A stretch of 64,000 bases of DNA, taken from NCBI RefSeq assembly GCF_014654615.1, contig NZ_BNBB01000032.1, forward strand, positions 1 to 64,000. The letters are read 5' to 3'. Shown one piece after another: positions 25,260 to 33,676 of this stretch. This stretch comes from Streptosporangium violaceochromogenes (GTDB lineage: Bacteria; Actinomycetota; Actinomycetes; Streptosporangiales; Streptosporangiaceae). Numbering within the stretch: the first letter of the stretch is position 1; every line of letters begins with the position of its first letter. The translations under genes were made by a program, and so were the position numbers. The notes below the pieces were generated by a model. That model made no database searches. It was not told the DNA's origin and saw only the letters and a program-made list of their open reading frames with translations.

Positions 25260-26392
25260 TCTCGGCCGGCGACGCCGCCTGGCGCCGACACGCACGGCGC
25301 CTGGCCGACGAACTGCGACGCGAAGGTGTGCTGTCCGACCCGGCCTGGAGAGACGCGGTCCTGCATGTGCCCAGGCACGTGTTCATCCCCGACTTCTATC
25401 TGCACACTGAAAACGCCGAGGACGTGCGGAAGGGAAAGCACTTCACCGCCGCCACCCCCGGCTATCTGGAGGCCGCCTACTCCGACGACACTCTGGTGAC
25501 CCAGTACATCGAGCACAACGGCTGGCCGTGGCCGACCAGCTCCAGCACCGCCCCCTGGCTGATGTCACGGATGTTGCACGAGCTGGATGTTCACGACGGC
25601 ATGACGGTGCTGGAGATCGGCACCGGCACCGGCTACAACGCCGGGCTGCTGTCCCACCGGCTCGGCGACTCCCGCGTCACCAGCGTCGACATCGACCCGG
25701 AACTGATCCACCTGGCGGGCCGACGACTCAGAGCCGCCGGCTTCCAACCGGCCCTCGCCGTCGGAGACGGACGCGACGGCTTTCCCGGCGCGACCCCCTA
25801 TGACCGGCTGATCGCCACGGTCGCCTTCGAGACACTTCCCACCGCCTGGATCGAACAGGTCAGACCAGGCGGAATCATCATCTGCGACCTCCGTCCCGCC
25901 GGAGCACCCTGGTCCGGGGCCCTCGTCAAACTCACCGTCGCCGACGACCACACCGCTGTCGGCGAACTGCTGGAATGTCCGGCGGGGTTCATGCCTGCCC
26001 GTACGAGGGCGGCACTTCCCGGCTCCTCCGAAGAAGGCGTCATCGACAGGACGACCGTTCACGAACGGGACACCGTCGTCGGCGGAGATGCGATCATGAC
26101 ACCCGGCCTGGCGTTGCTCGTCTGGCAACACCTCCCCGGGCTGACCGTCTACCCGGGAGCCGACGAGACGACGATCACCGCCGCCGGATCATGGGCGGAG
26201 GTCCCCCACCACAGCCCGGCCCGACTCACCCACGGCGGCCCCGCCGACCTGTGGTCGATCGTCGAGAACGCCCACACCCGATGGCGGCAACTCGGCCAAC
26301 CCGGAATCGGCGCTTACGGCATCACCGTCACCCCCGACCGGCAATGGATCTGGCTGGACACCCCGGACCAGCCGGTGGTCGTCCATCCGTAA
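25247..26392 (+). CDS. Graspetide-associated PIMT-like O-methyltransferase
   Basis: A 381-residue SAM methyltransferase related to protein L-isoaspartate methyltransferase (PIMT). The N-terminal VPRHVFIPDFYLH and the SAM loop VLEIGTGTGYNAGLL are PIMT features. An extra ~150-residue C-terminal domain (ending AYGITVTPDRQWIWLD) is characteristic of the RiPP-associated type. In fuscimiditide-type systems such an enzyme methylates one Asp of the esterified peptide, which then closes to a stable aspartimide. Start: ATG 25247 with GGAGG ten bases before it, inside the end of the ligase gene. Confidence 0.9.
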   Translation: MPRMISAGDAAWRRHARRLADELRREGVLSDPAWRDAVLHVPRHVFIPDFYLHTENAEDVRKGKHFTAATPGYLEAAYSDDTLVTQYIEHNGWPWPTSSSTAPWLMSRMLHELDVHDGMTVLEIGTGTGYNAGLLSHRLGDSRVTSVDIDPELIHLAGRRLRAAGFQPALAVGDGRDGFPGATPYDRLIATVAFETLPTAWIEQVRPGGIIICDLRPAGAPWSGALVKLTVADDHTAVGELLECPAGFMPARTRAALPGSSEEGVIDRTTVHERDTVVGGDAIMTPGLALLVWQHLPGLTVYPGADETTITAAGSWAEVPHHSPARLTHGGPADLWSIVENAHTRWRQLGQPGIGAYGITVTPDRQWIWLDTPDQPVVVHP

Positions 26393-26640
26393 ACCGTCGC
26401 GACGATGGCGATCGTGGCCTTGGGAAGCCACCGAACCCGCGCGGAGCCGACGGCATCCAGGTCACTGTGTCCGGTGCCGAGCCATCCCCCGGTTCGAAAG
26501 GCGGACAGGACGGTCTGTTACCGGACCGCCACGGCTATGGGCGGAAGAGCCGCCGCGTTCCGCGAGCGGCGTCCCCCACCGTCCCCATCATGTAATCGCA
26601 CGGTCACGGTCGGCGTTCGACCTGAGCGAAGAAGAGCCCC

Positions 26641-26766
26641 ATGGGCAAGCACGAAGACCCGAACAGCCCCAAGAGCAAGCCGTTCGTCCCGCCTCCGCCC
26701 CACCCCGACAAGAACGAGACGCCCAGCGGCTCACACGCCGCGGACCCCGAGGAGGGTGAGGAATAG
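26641..26766 (+). CDS. 41-residue peptide ORF coupled to second PIMT-like gene
   Basis: A short peptide beginning MGKHEDPNSPKSKPF, with a central PPPP, then HPDKNETPSGSHAADPEEGEE. The stop overlaps the GTG of the next gene (TAGTG), and a GAGGAGGG stretch at its 3' end doubles as that gene's ribosome site. A GAAGAAGAG site precedes its own ATG. Its composition (charged, Pro-rich, one Asn-Glu, several Asp) does not resemble the graspetide core at 24.2 kb. It could be a RiPP-like substrate of the downstream PIMT or merely a coupling leader peptide. No match is recognised. Confidence 0.5.
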   Translation: MGKHEDPNSPKSKPFVPPPPHPDKNETPSGSHAADPEEGEE

Positions 26767-27935
26767 TGGACGGCGGCGCCGCGTGGCGAATCGACCGCCT
26801 GATCCGCGACCTCGGCATCGGCGAGCCCACCGGGCGGGTGTTCCGCGCGGCGCCGCGCCACCTCTTCATCCCCGCCGTGGCTCTGGCCCACCCGCCTGCC
26901 GGCACGGTGTACGGCATCGACCGGAACGCCGACCCCACCGGATGGTGGGACACCGTGTACTCCGACACCCCGATCGTCACCCAGCTCGACGACGGCGCCA
27001 CCGCGATCCGCGACGTGATCGGCGGCGACGGTGAGGTGGACACGAGGGCGGCCGACTACACCTCCTCCAACTCCGCGCCCAGCACCGTCAACGGCATGCT
27101 CACCCGCCTGGCCCCCGAGCCCGGCCACCGCGTGCTGGACGTCGGCACCGGCACCGGGTGGACGGCCGCCCTGCTGTCCCACCTGGCCGGCGAGCGGAAC
27201 GTGACCTCCGTCGAGGTGGACCCCGCCCTCTCCGAGCGGGCGGACGGGAACCTGAACGAGGCCGGGGTGCGACCGTACCTGGTCGTCGGCGACGGCGCGG
27301 AGGGCTGCCCCGAGCAGGCGCCTTACGACCGGGTGCACGTCACCTGCGGCGTCCGCCGCGTGCCGTACGCCTGGGTGGAGCAGTCACGCCCCGGCGCGGT
27401 GATCGCCCTCCCGTACTGCCCCGGCTTCGGCACCGGCCACGCGCTGCGCCTCGTCGTCGGCCCGGAGGGCACCGCGCACGGCCGTTTCCCCGGGTTCGCC
27501 TCCTACATGCCGATGCGCTCCCAGCGCGCCCCGCGAACCCGCCCGGCCCCTCGCCCCACCGATGAGCACGTCTCCACCACCCGCGTCGATCCCCGCACGA
27601 TCGCCTCCGCCCCGGCCGGCGCGGACCTGGCCGTCTCCACGCTCACCGGACTGCACGCGCACGGCAGCGCCGAACCCGACGAGGACGGGGAGCCGTACCG
27701 GATGTGGATCTCCGACCCCGCCGACCCGCGCTCCTGGGCGGTGGTGGACCGGCGACCGGGTGAGGCCGAGTACGAGGTCTACCGGGTCGGCCACCGCCCG
27801 CTGTGGGAGGAGGTCGTCGACGCCCACACCCGGTGGGTGGGCTGGGGCAGGCGCGGGCGGGAGCGGTACGGCATCACCGTCGCCCCCGACGGCCAACGGA
27901 TCTGGCTGGACAGCCCGGAGCACGTCATCGGCTGA
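26766..27935 (+). CDS. Second PIMT-like methyltransferase with RiPP-type C-terminal domain
   Basis: A 389-residue homolog of the methyltransferase at 25247. It has APRHLFIPAVALAH, the SAM loop VLDVGTGTGWTAALL, and the same C-terminal ending (DAHTRWVGWGRRGRERYGITVAPDGQRIWLD). N-terminal sequences and the central insert (residues ~230-310) differ strongly from copy 1. No second ATP-grasp gene accompanies it. The GTG start overlaps the 41-residue ORF. It may act on that peptide, on the graspetide, or as an isoaspartate repair-type enzyme. Only the family assignment is firm. Confidence 0.8.
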   Translation: MDGGAAWRIDRLIRDLGIGEPTGRVFRAAPRHLFIPAVALAHPPAGTVYGIDRNADPTGWWDTVYSDTPIVTQLDDGATAIRDVIGGDGEVDTRAADYTSSNSAPSTVNGMLTRLAPEPGHRVLDVGTGTGWTAALLSHLAGERNVTSVEVDPALSERADGNLNEAGVRPYLVVGDGAEGCPEQAPYDRVHVTCGVRRVPYAWVEQSRPGAVIALPYCPGFGTGHALRLVVGPEGTAHGRFPGFASYMPMRSQRAPRTRPAPRPTDEHVSTTRVDPRTIASAPAGADLAVSTLTGLHAHGSAEPDEDGEPYRMWISDPADPRSWAVVDRRPGEAEYEVYRVGHRPLWEEVVDAHTRWVGWGRRGRERYGITVAPDGQRIWLDSPEHVIG

Positions 27936-28151
27936 CGCCGCCTGCCGTCGAGGCGTCTCAACCCGCGAAAACACCGCTGGGCCGAGACCTCCTCCGCGAA
28001 CAACAGCCAGGTGGTGGGGGCGCCGGCCGACGCCACCGGAGCGGGCTCCTCTCACGGCGGGGCCGACTCTGTGGGCTCGCTGCCGGCCGAGACATCACAG
28101 CCCGATTCCGAAAGATCCGTAGCACCTGCGCGAGGGGACCGAGCCGCTCTC

Positions 28152-28577
28152 TCAGATGGCCGGCAGGGTGCGCCAGGCGTCGCTGTCGCCTCGGCCGGCG
28201 GGAACGGTTTTGTAGAACATCAGGTAGGCGTGATCCCCGTTGTGGAACTCAACGTTCACGCTGCGCCGATCGGACTGCTCGTTGTTGTCGGTGACCATGG
28301 CGATCTGATCGGACCGGGAATTGGTGATCAGAGCAACGAGATAAGCGGCGAAGTCGTCGATGCGAATCTTCCCGCCGGTGACGGCGATATCGCTTATCGG
28401 CACCGGGGCAAGCGGTTCGCCCCGCATGATCTCGTCGGCTTCGCCGTCCTTGTTTCCTCCACGCGGCGCCCCGCCGATGGTACGGAGATATACGGTTTCA
28501 GCGCCGCCGCCTCCCCCGGCGACTGTTCGCGGTGAGGCGGGCAGGCGTAGCGTGATCCGGTGCCCGGTGACGGTCAC
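28152..28577 (-). CDS. Hypothetical protein with RTIGGAPRGG motif
   Basis: About 141 residues. VYLRTIGGAPRGGN near the N-terminus resembles the opening of small actinomycete proteins found with DUF397/XRE genes. The rest (GGKIRIDDFAAYLVALI, SVNVEFHNGDHAYLMFY) looks like a compact alpha/beta fold. The GTG at 28577 is the only start that keeps the motif, yet it has a poor ribosome site. It is divergent from the methyltransferase at 28604, with 26 bp between. Function unknown. Confidence 0.5.
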   Translation of the reverse strand: MTVTGHRITLRLPASPRTVAGGGGGAETVYLRTIGGAPRGGNKDGEADEIMRGEPLAPVPISDIAVTGGKIRIDDFAAYLVALITNSRSDQIAMVTDNNEQSDRRSVNVEFHNGDHAYLMFYKTVPAGRGDSDAWRTLPAI

Positions 28578-28603
28578 CGGTGACCGCAGCCGATCGAGGG
28601 GCC

Positions 28604-29422
28604 ATGGACCGCGAAAAGATCACTCTCAGCGGCGCTCAGGAGACCATGCTCGCCACGCTGTACGGCAGGGCGATCGACAGCCGCTCCCCGAACTCCGTCC
28701 TGCACGACGACGAGGCCGACCGGCTGGTCCGGCGCATCGACTACGACTTCCGTAAGACGGGGATGAGCCGCACGAGCGCGATCGGCGTGGCGATCCGGGC
28801 CAGGCAGCTCGACGACTGGACCGCCGAGTTCCTCGCCGGCCACCCCGAGGCCACCGTGCTGCATCTGGCCTGCGGCCTGGACACCCGGGTCCACCGGCTC
28901 GGGCCGCCGCCCTCCGTCCGCTGGATCGACGTCGACTATCCGGAGGTCCTCGCGCTGCGGGAGCGGCTGCTTCCGCGGCCCCCGGGGGACTATCGGACGA
29001 TCGGCGCCTCGGTGACCGACGAGGGGTGGCTGGAGGAGGTGCCGGCCGACCGGCCGACCATGGCCGTCTTCGAGGGGCTGACGATGTACCTCCGCAAGGA
29101 GGACGGCAGGCGTCTCATCCAGCGCATCACCGGGCACTTTCCCGAGGGGCAGTTGGTCTTCGACTGCTACGGAACGCTGGGCATCCGGTTGCAGAAGCTG
29201 GTGCCGGCCGTACGCAACGCCGGTGCGACGCTGTACTGGGGCGTCGACGACCCGCACGAGATCGAGAGCTGGCACGAGGGGCTGACGTGCCTCGACGCGC
29301 TGCGCAGCGTCGACATGCCCTACCTGGACCGGCTGCCCGCCGCGGGACGGCTGGGGATGCGGATCATGGCTCACATCCCCGTCCTCCGCGACGTCGGCCA
29401 CCTCCTGCGCTACCGGTTCTAG
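28604..29422 (+). CDS. LCM/TcmP-type SAM-dependent methyltransferase
   Basis: A 272-residue class I methyltransferase of the leucine carboxyl methyltransferase family, like TcmP (polyketide carboxyl O-methylation). Features are QETMLATLYGRAIDS, IDYDF, the SAM motif VLHLACGLDTRVHRL (residues ~85-99), WIDVDYPEVLALR and VFEGLTMYL. A CGAGGGG site precedes the ATG at 28604. It stands alone on its strand, so its substrate is unknown. A carboxylate made by the island's PKS is one possibility. Confidence 0.88.
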   Translation: MDREKITLSGAQETMLATLYGRAIDSRSPNSVLHDDEADRLVRRIDYDFRKTGMSRTSAIGVAIRARQLDDWTAEFLAGHPEATVLHLACGLDTRVHRLGPPPSVRWIDVDYPEVLALRERLLPRPPGDYRTIGASVTDEGWLEEVPADRPTMAVFEGLTMYLRKEDGRRLIQRITGHFPEGQLVFDCYGTLGIRLQKLVPAVRNAGATLYWGVDDPHEIESWHEGLTCLDALRSVDMPYLDRLPAAGRLGMRIMAHIPVLRDVGHLLRYRF

Positions 29423-29656
29423 CCGGGCGACGTCCGGACGGTCTCGCCGTTCGGGGGCCGTGTTCGGCGGGGCGGGAGGTCACGGACGGGGGTGGCGTAC
29501 GGGCCTCGGGCTCGGGGTGTCCGGCGTATGGTTGGCCGTGGTCATGACCGGCTCCACTCGGCGGGCGATCGGACGTCTCCGCCCATGGGATGGAAGAGGT
29601 GGTGAGGAGAGGTCACCCGCGGGAGGGCCGGAGACATAGGGGACGCGGGGGAAGGC

Positions 29657-29806
29657 GTGGGCGGAGACGCTCCGGAGTGCGGAAACTGTGACGGGATGGG
29701 CCAGGTGGTCTACGAGCGACCCAGAAGACAGGGCGACAGGTCGGTGATCTGGGTGAGGTCCAGGGAGGACTGTCACGTATGCGGTGGAAGCGGGAAGTGC
29801 AGATAG
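29657..29806 (+). CDS. Cysteine-rich mini-protein 1 (DnaJ-like zinc motif)
   Basis: A 49-residue frame from GTG 29657. It carries CGNCDGMGQ and, 30 residues later, CHVCGGSGKC, i.e. a CxxCxGxG...CxxCxGxG pattern as in DnaJ cysteine-rich zinc-binding domains. The start is uncertain (no ATG; stop upstream at 29603). It overlaps the next ORF by 28 nt in another frame, and that protein has the same architecture, which supports both being real. Confidence 0.5.
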   Translation: MGGDAPECGNCDGMGQVVYERPRRQGDRSVIWVRSREDCHVCGGSGKCR

Positions 29807-30003
29807 ACGGGGAGGCGCATCACTGCGACCTGCCCTGCCGGTGGTGCGACGGCGGCGGGGTGTGGAGCCCGGAGCGGCCGAGGGTCCAGGAGGCCGGGGA
29901 GGTCGTCTTCGTCCGGGTGGCCGAGGAGTGCGCGATGTGCCTGGGGGCGGGTGAGTGCATGCACGCCCACCCGGAGGACCTCACCGGCTCCGGCTCGGCC
30001 TGA
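29779..30003 (+). CDS. Cysteine-rich mini-protein 2 (DnaJ-like zinc motif)
   Basis: A 74-residue protein from ATG 29779. It carries CDLPCRWCDGGG and CAMCLGAGEC with 30 residues between, the same paired zinc-type motif as the overlapping mini-protein 1, plus a longer, less conserved start and end. The shared architecture in two different frames suggests a tandem duplication that later overlapped, or paired subunits. Possible roles are protein or RNA binding; no chaperone J-domain is present. Confidence 0.6.
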   Translation: MRWKREVQIDGEAHHCDLPCRWCDGGGVWSPERPRVQEAGEVVFVRVAEECAMCLGAGECMHAHPEDLTGSGSA

Positions 30004-30211
30004 TCTCGTCCCGCTCCGCCCCTTTCTCACTGTTGCGGCGCGGGTGAAAACCGATGGACGCGACGGCCCGCGTCGCCTTAGCGTCACAGGGTCCGACGTC
30101 CGCCACGTTTCGATGAGGTGCGTTCGATGAGGGTTCGGGCAGAGGCGGCCGTCTGTGACCGGCCGCCATTCGCGAACGTCATAACCTCATTGGACACAAG
30201 GAACCTCACCA

Positions 30212-30958
30212 GTGGATATCCCACGTAGTTTCACCGTCCGCGAGAGCGGCCACCGCATCCACAACCCGCTCACCGACGACAAGCTGGCCGCCCTGGGGCG
30301 GGCGCTGCGTCTGGCGCCCGGGACGCGTGCGCTCGACCTGGCGAGCGGGTCGGGCGAGATGCTGTGCACCTGGGCGCGCGCCCACCGGATCACCGGGACC
30401 GGGGTGGACCTCAGCACGACGTTCACCGAGCAGGCCCGCGCCCGCGCGGCCGAGCTGGGCGTCGCCGACCGGGTGGGCTTCGTCCACGGCGACGCGGCCG
30501 GCTACGTCGCGCGCGAGCCCGTCGACCTCGCCGCGTGCCTCGGCGCGACCTGGATCGGCGGCGGCGTGGACGGCACGATCGAGCTGCTGAGCCGTAGCCT
30601 CCGGCGTGGCGGCATGATGCTGATCGGCGAGCCGTACTGGCGGCGGCAGCCTCCGGACCAGCGGACCGTGGAGGCCTGTCACGCCACGCGCGAAGACGAC
30701 TTCCGGCCGCTTCCGGAGCTGGTCGAGCGGTTCGGCGATCTCGGCTACGACGTCGTCGAGTGGGTGCTCGCCGACCAGGACAGCTGGGATCGCTACAAGG
30801 CGGCGCAGTGGCTCAGCATCCGCCGCTGGCTCGACCGCAACCCCGATGACGAGCTGGCCGCCGAGATGCGCGCCGAGCTTTCGACGGCTCCGGCCCTCTA
30901 CGCCCGGTACGAGCGTGAGTACCTCGGCTGGGGGGTCTTCGCTCTGATGGGCCGCTGA
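30212..30958 (+). CDS. Class I SAM-dependent methyltransferase
   Basis: A 248-residue small-molecule methyltransferase with the SAM-binding loop ALDLASGSGEMLC (residues ~33-45), an acidic GVDLS ribose-binding strand, and GGMMLIGEPYWRRQP as motif III. The GTG start at 30212 has AAGGA eight bases upstream. It is monocistronic, facing the ABC-F gene, with a strong bidirectional hairpin between them. The substrate cannot be predicted. Confidence 0.82.
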   Translation: MDIPRSFTVRESGHRIHNPLTDDKLAALGRALRLAPGTRALDLASGSGEMLCTWARAHRITGTGVDLSTTFTEQARARAAELGVADRVGFVHGDAAGYVAREPVDLAACLGATWIGGGVDGTIELLSRSLRRGGMMLIGEPYWRRQPPDQRTVEACHATREDDFRPLPELVERFGDLGYDVVEWVLADQDSWDRYKAAQWLSIRRWLDRNPDDELAAEMRAELSTAPALYARYEREYLGWGVFALMGR

Positions 30959-30975
30959 CGGTCGCCCTCTGAGCC

Positions 30976-31001
30976 GGGCCCGGCGGCGTGCCGCCGGGCC
31001 C
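30976..31001. terminator. Bidirectional hairpin between convergent genes
   Basis: GGGCCCGGCGG and CCGCCGGGCCC form an 11-bp perfect stem closed by a 4-nt loop. It sits between the methyltransferase stop (30958) and the ABC-F stop (31093), and can serve both strands. Confidence 0.7.
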
Positions 31002-31092
31002 ACTTGTCTGGATCATCACGGCGTCCCGGGGCATCCGTTGACCGCTCGCCGACGCCCGGGTCGCGGGCGGCGGGGCCGTGTGCCGGGTGGGG

Positions 31093-32721
31093 TTAGTCGG
31101 CGCGTTCGACGCGGGTCTCGTGCCAGACGGGCTCGGGGCTTTCGTAGACGGTGCCATCGGCGCCGAAGATGAGGTGGCGGTCGAAGTCGGCGGCGAACCA
31201 GCGGTCGTGGGTGACGGCCACGACGGTGCCGGAGAAACCCGCCAAGCCCTGTTGCAGGGCTTCGGCGCCGGCCAGATCCAGGTTGTCGGTCGGCTCGTCC
31301 AGCAGCAGCAAGGTGGCGCCGGACAGCTCCAGCAGCAGGATCTGCAGGCGGGCCTGTTGACCGCCGGACAGGGTCTCGAACCGCTGGTTGGCGGCGGGGG
31401 CCAGCTCGTAGCGGGCCAGGGCGGCCATCGCGTCGTTCAAGGTGAGGGCGTGGTCGGTCACGACCAGGTCGGCCGGAACGCGCCCGTGCAGATCCGGCCG
31501 GGCGTGGGTCTGGACGAACCGGCCGGGCACCACGCGCGCTCCCAGCCGTACCGAGCCGGTGTGCCGGATCTGGGGGACCGCGCCGTCCGCGGCCTCTTCG
31601 AGCAACCGCAGGAAGTGGGACTTGCCCGAGCCGTTGGAGCCGAGCACCCCGACGCGCTCGCCGTACCAGATCTCGGCGTCGAACGGCCGCATCAGCCCCG
31701 TGAGTTCGAGGTTCTCGCAGATGACGGCGCGTTTTCCGGTCCGGCCGCCGCGCAACCGTATCCGCACGTTCTGCTTTCTGGGCGGACGTTCGGGCGGGCC
31801 GGCCTCCTCGAACCGGCTCAGCCGGGTACGCGCGGCCCGGTAGGACGACGACAGCGCGTCGTTGTTGGCGGCGGTCTGCCGCAGGGTGCGCACCAGCCGC
31901 TTAAGCCTGGCGTGCTCCTCGTTCCAGCGGCGCAGCCGCTCCTCCAGCCGGGCGACGCGGTCCTCACGGCCCCGGGTGTAGGTGGCGAAGCCGCCTCCGT
32001 GGATCCACACGCCGCGCGCCTCCACCGTCACGATCCGATCGACGGCGTCGGCCAGCAACCAGCGGTCGTGGGAGACGAGCAGCACCGTCTTGGTGGTGGC
32101 CCGCAGCTGGGCCTCCAGCCACCGCTTGCCGGGCACGTCCAGATAGTTGTCGGGCTCGTCGAGCAGGAGCACCTCGTCGGGGCCGCGCAGCAGCGCCTCC
32201 AGGACGAGGCGTTTCTGCTCGCCTCCCGACAGGGTGTTCACCGGGCGGTCGCGCACCGCGTCGAAGGGCGACCCCAGCGCCACGGTGGTACAGGTGTCCC
32301 AGACGACCTCCATGTCGTAGCCGCCGGCGTCGGCGTAGTCGCTGATCGCCTGCGCGTAGGCGAGCTGGTTCCGCTCCCCGTCGTGCGCCTTCAGCCCCTC
32401 CTCGGCGTGCCGCACCGCGACGGCGGCCGCGCGGACCCGGTCGGGGGCGACCGACAGCAGCAGGTCGTGCAGGGTGCGGCCGTCGCGGAGGCTGCCGATG
32501 AACTGCCCCATCACCCCGAGACCGCCGGAGTGGACCACACGTCCGTCGTCCGGCCGCAGATCTCCGGCGATCAGCCGCAGCAGAGTGGTCTTTCCGGCGC
32601 CGTTCGGCCCCACGAGCCCCGCCTTGACCCCGTCACCGACGCGGAAGGACACCTCGTGCAGGAGAAGCCGCCCGTCGGGGAGCACATAGGTCAGCCGGTC
32701 GGCCTCGACATGCCCCGCCAC
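31093..32721 (-). CDS. ABC-F family ATPase (ribosome protection type)
   Basis: A 542-residue soluble protein with two ABC domains and no membrane span. The first domain has Walker A GPNGAGKTT, signature LSGGEQKR and Walker B LLLDEPDNYLD. The second has GSNGSGKSH, LSGGQQAR and LLLDEPTDNLD. A charged inter-domain linker lies at about residues 255-330. ABC-F proteins bind the ribosomal E site; several give resistance to macrolides, lincosamides or pleuromutilins. The GTG at 32721 with AAGGAGG is preferred over a frame reaching 32820, which would read through the operator palindrome. The divergent TetR gene suggests drug-inducible expression. Confidence 0.88.
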   Translation of the reverse strand: MAGHVEADRLTYVLPDGRLLLHEVSFRVGDGVKAGLVGPNGAGKTTLLRLIAGDLRPDDGRVVHSGGLGVMGQFIGSLRDGRTLHDLLLSVAPDRVRAAAVAVRHAEEGLKAHDGERNQLAYAQAISDYADAGGYDMEVVWDTCTTVALGSPFDAVRDRPVNTLSGGEQKRLVLEALLRGPDEVLLLDEPDNYLDVPGKRWLEAQLRATTKTVLLVSHDRWLLADAVDRIVTVEARGVWIHGGGFATYTRGREDRVARLEERLRRWNEEHARLKRLVRTLRQTAANNDALSSSYRAARTRLSRFEEAGPPERPPRKQNVRIRLRGGRTGKRAVICENLELTGLMRPFDAEIWYGERVGVLGSNGSGKSHFLRLLEEAADGAVPQIRHTGSVRLGARVVPGRFVQTHARPDLHGRVPADLVVTDHALTLNDAMAALARYELAPAANQRFETLSGGQQARLQILLLELSGATLLLLDEPTDNLDLAGAEALQQGLAGFSGTVVAVTHDRWFAADFDRHLIFGADGTVYESPEPVWHETRVERAD

Positions 32722-32769
32722 CGCCGCCCTCCTTCGCGTACGCACGGCTCTCGCGTGCGGGCCCACTTG

Positions 32770-32806
32770 CTGGATCGTCGTTCCGGTTACCGGATCAACG
32801 ATCCAG
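32770..32806. promoter_or_regulatory. 37-bp palindromic operator between ABC-F and TetR genes
   Basis: Each half-site reads CTGGATCGT-N4-CCGGT; only the N4 differs between halves. It is centred at 32788 in the divergent intergenic region. A TAGTAT -10-like box for the ABC-F gene lies just upstream on the minus strand (32824-32819), so a bound repressor would block the ABC-F transcript. The TetR protein encoded next to it is the obvious ligand. Confidence 0.75.
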
Positions 32807-32835
32807 TGCTCGATCACCATACTAAACTTGTCCGT

Positions 32836-33582
32836 GTGGACACCGGCAAGGCGGGATCGGAAACAGTGACATCAGGTACGGAACGACCGGGCGCGGCGGC
32901 GAACGTGTGGCTGCGGCCCGCGACGCGCCCGAGGCGGGACGCGCCCCCGCTCAGCCGGGACCGGATCGTCGAGGAGTCCGTGGCCCTCCTGGACGAGGAA
33001 GGCGTCGGGCGGCTGACCATGCGCAGGCTCGCCGAGCGGCTCGGCACCGGCTCTACGACGCTGTACTGGCATGTGAAGACGAAGGACGACGTGCTGGACC
33101 TGGCGCTGGACGCGATCTTCGAGGAGGTCGAGATCCCGGGGGGCGGCTCCGGCGGCTGGCGTGCCGACGTCTCGGAGCTGATCGGCCGGTGGCGTGCCAC
33201 GCTGCTCCGACACCCCTGGTCGGCGGCGCTGCTGGGCCGTCCGATGCTCGGCCCCAACGTGCTGGCGCGCAGCGAGTTCCTGTACGCCACCCTGCTGAGG
33301 GCCGGAGTCGGCGAGCCCGACCTCGTCGCCGCCGCGTACGGGCTGTCCAACTACGTCATCGGCTCGGCGCTGACGCAGGTCACCTGGCTGGCCGGCACCG
33401 AGCGGGAGACGCGCCTGGCCGCCGGGGAACATCTGCGCGCCAACCGCGAGCGCTACCCCTCGCTGGCGGCCCACGCCTCGCCGGTCGCGGAGGACGAATG
33501 GGACGCCGGCTTCACACGCGGCCTGACCTGGTTGCTCGACGGCATCGAGGCCTGCGTCGGCGGATCCGCCCCGCGCGCCTGA
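32836..33582 (+). CDS. TetR/AcrR family repressor
   Basis: A 248-residue regulator. The N-terminal HTH lies at about residues 35-85 (SRDRIVEESVALLDEEG, LTMRRLAERLGTGSTTLYWHV), and the all-helical C-terminal ligand domain resembles the tetracycline-repressor C-terminal family (LIGRWRATLLRHPWSAALL). The GTG at 32836 was chosen; a GTG at about 32866 is an alternative. It likely represses itself and the divergent ABC-F gene through the 37-bp palindrome. The inducing drug is unknown. Confidence 0.88.
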   Translation: MDTGKAGSETVTSGTERPGAAANVWLRPATRPRRDAPPLSRDRIVEESVALLDEEGVGRLTMRRLAERLGTGSTTLYWHVKTKDDVLDLALDAIFEEVEIPGGGSGGWRADVSELIGRWRATLLRHPWSAALLGRPMLGPNVLARSEFLYATLLRAGVGEPDLVAAAYGLSNYVIGSALTQVTWLAGTERETRLAAGEHLRANRERYPSLAAHASPVAEDEWDAGFTRGLTWLLDGIEACVGGSAPRA

Positions 33583-33676
33583 GACCCGTGACCCGGCTGG
33601 GGTCCGCTCTTCGAGGCCCGCAATCCATCGGGCCGGAAATCATTAAAAATGGGTTCATAAGTCCATAAGCCGGACA

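Noticed and set aside
29480..29776. Minus-strand 98-residue frame opposite mini-protein 1
   Set aside because: Pro/Ser/Arg-rich with no motif; the plus strand has paired CxxC motifs repeated in the neighbouring ORF.
32722..32820. Longer ABC-F start at 32820
   Set aside because: It would translate through the palindromic operator and past an AAGGAGG/GTG start that fits the family.
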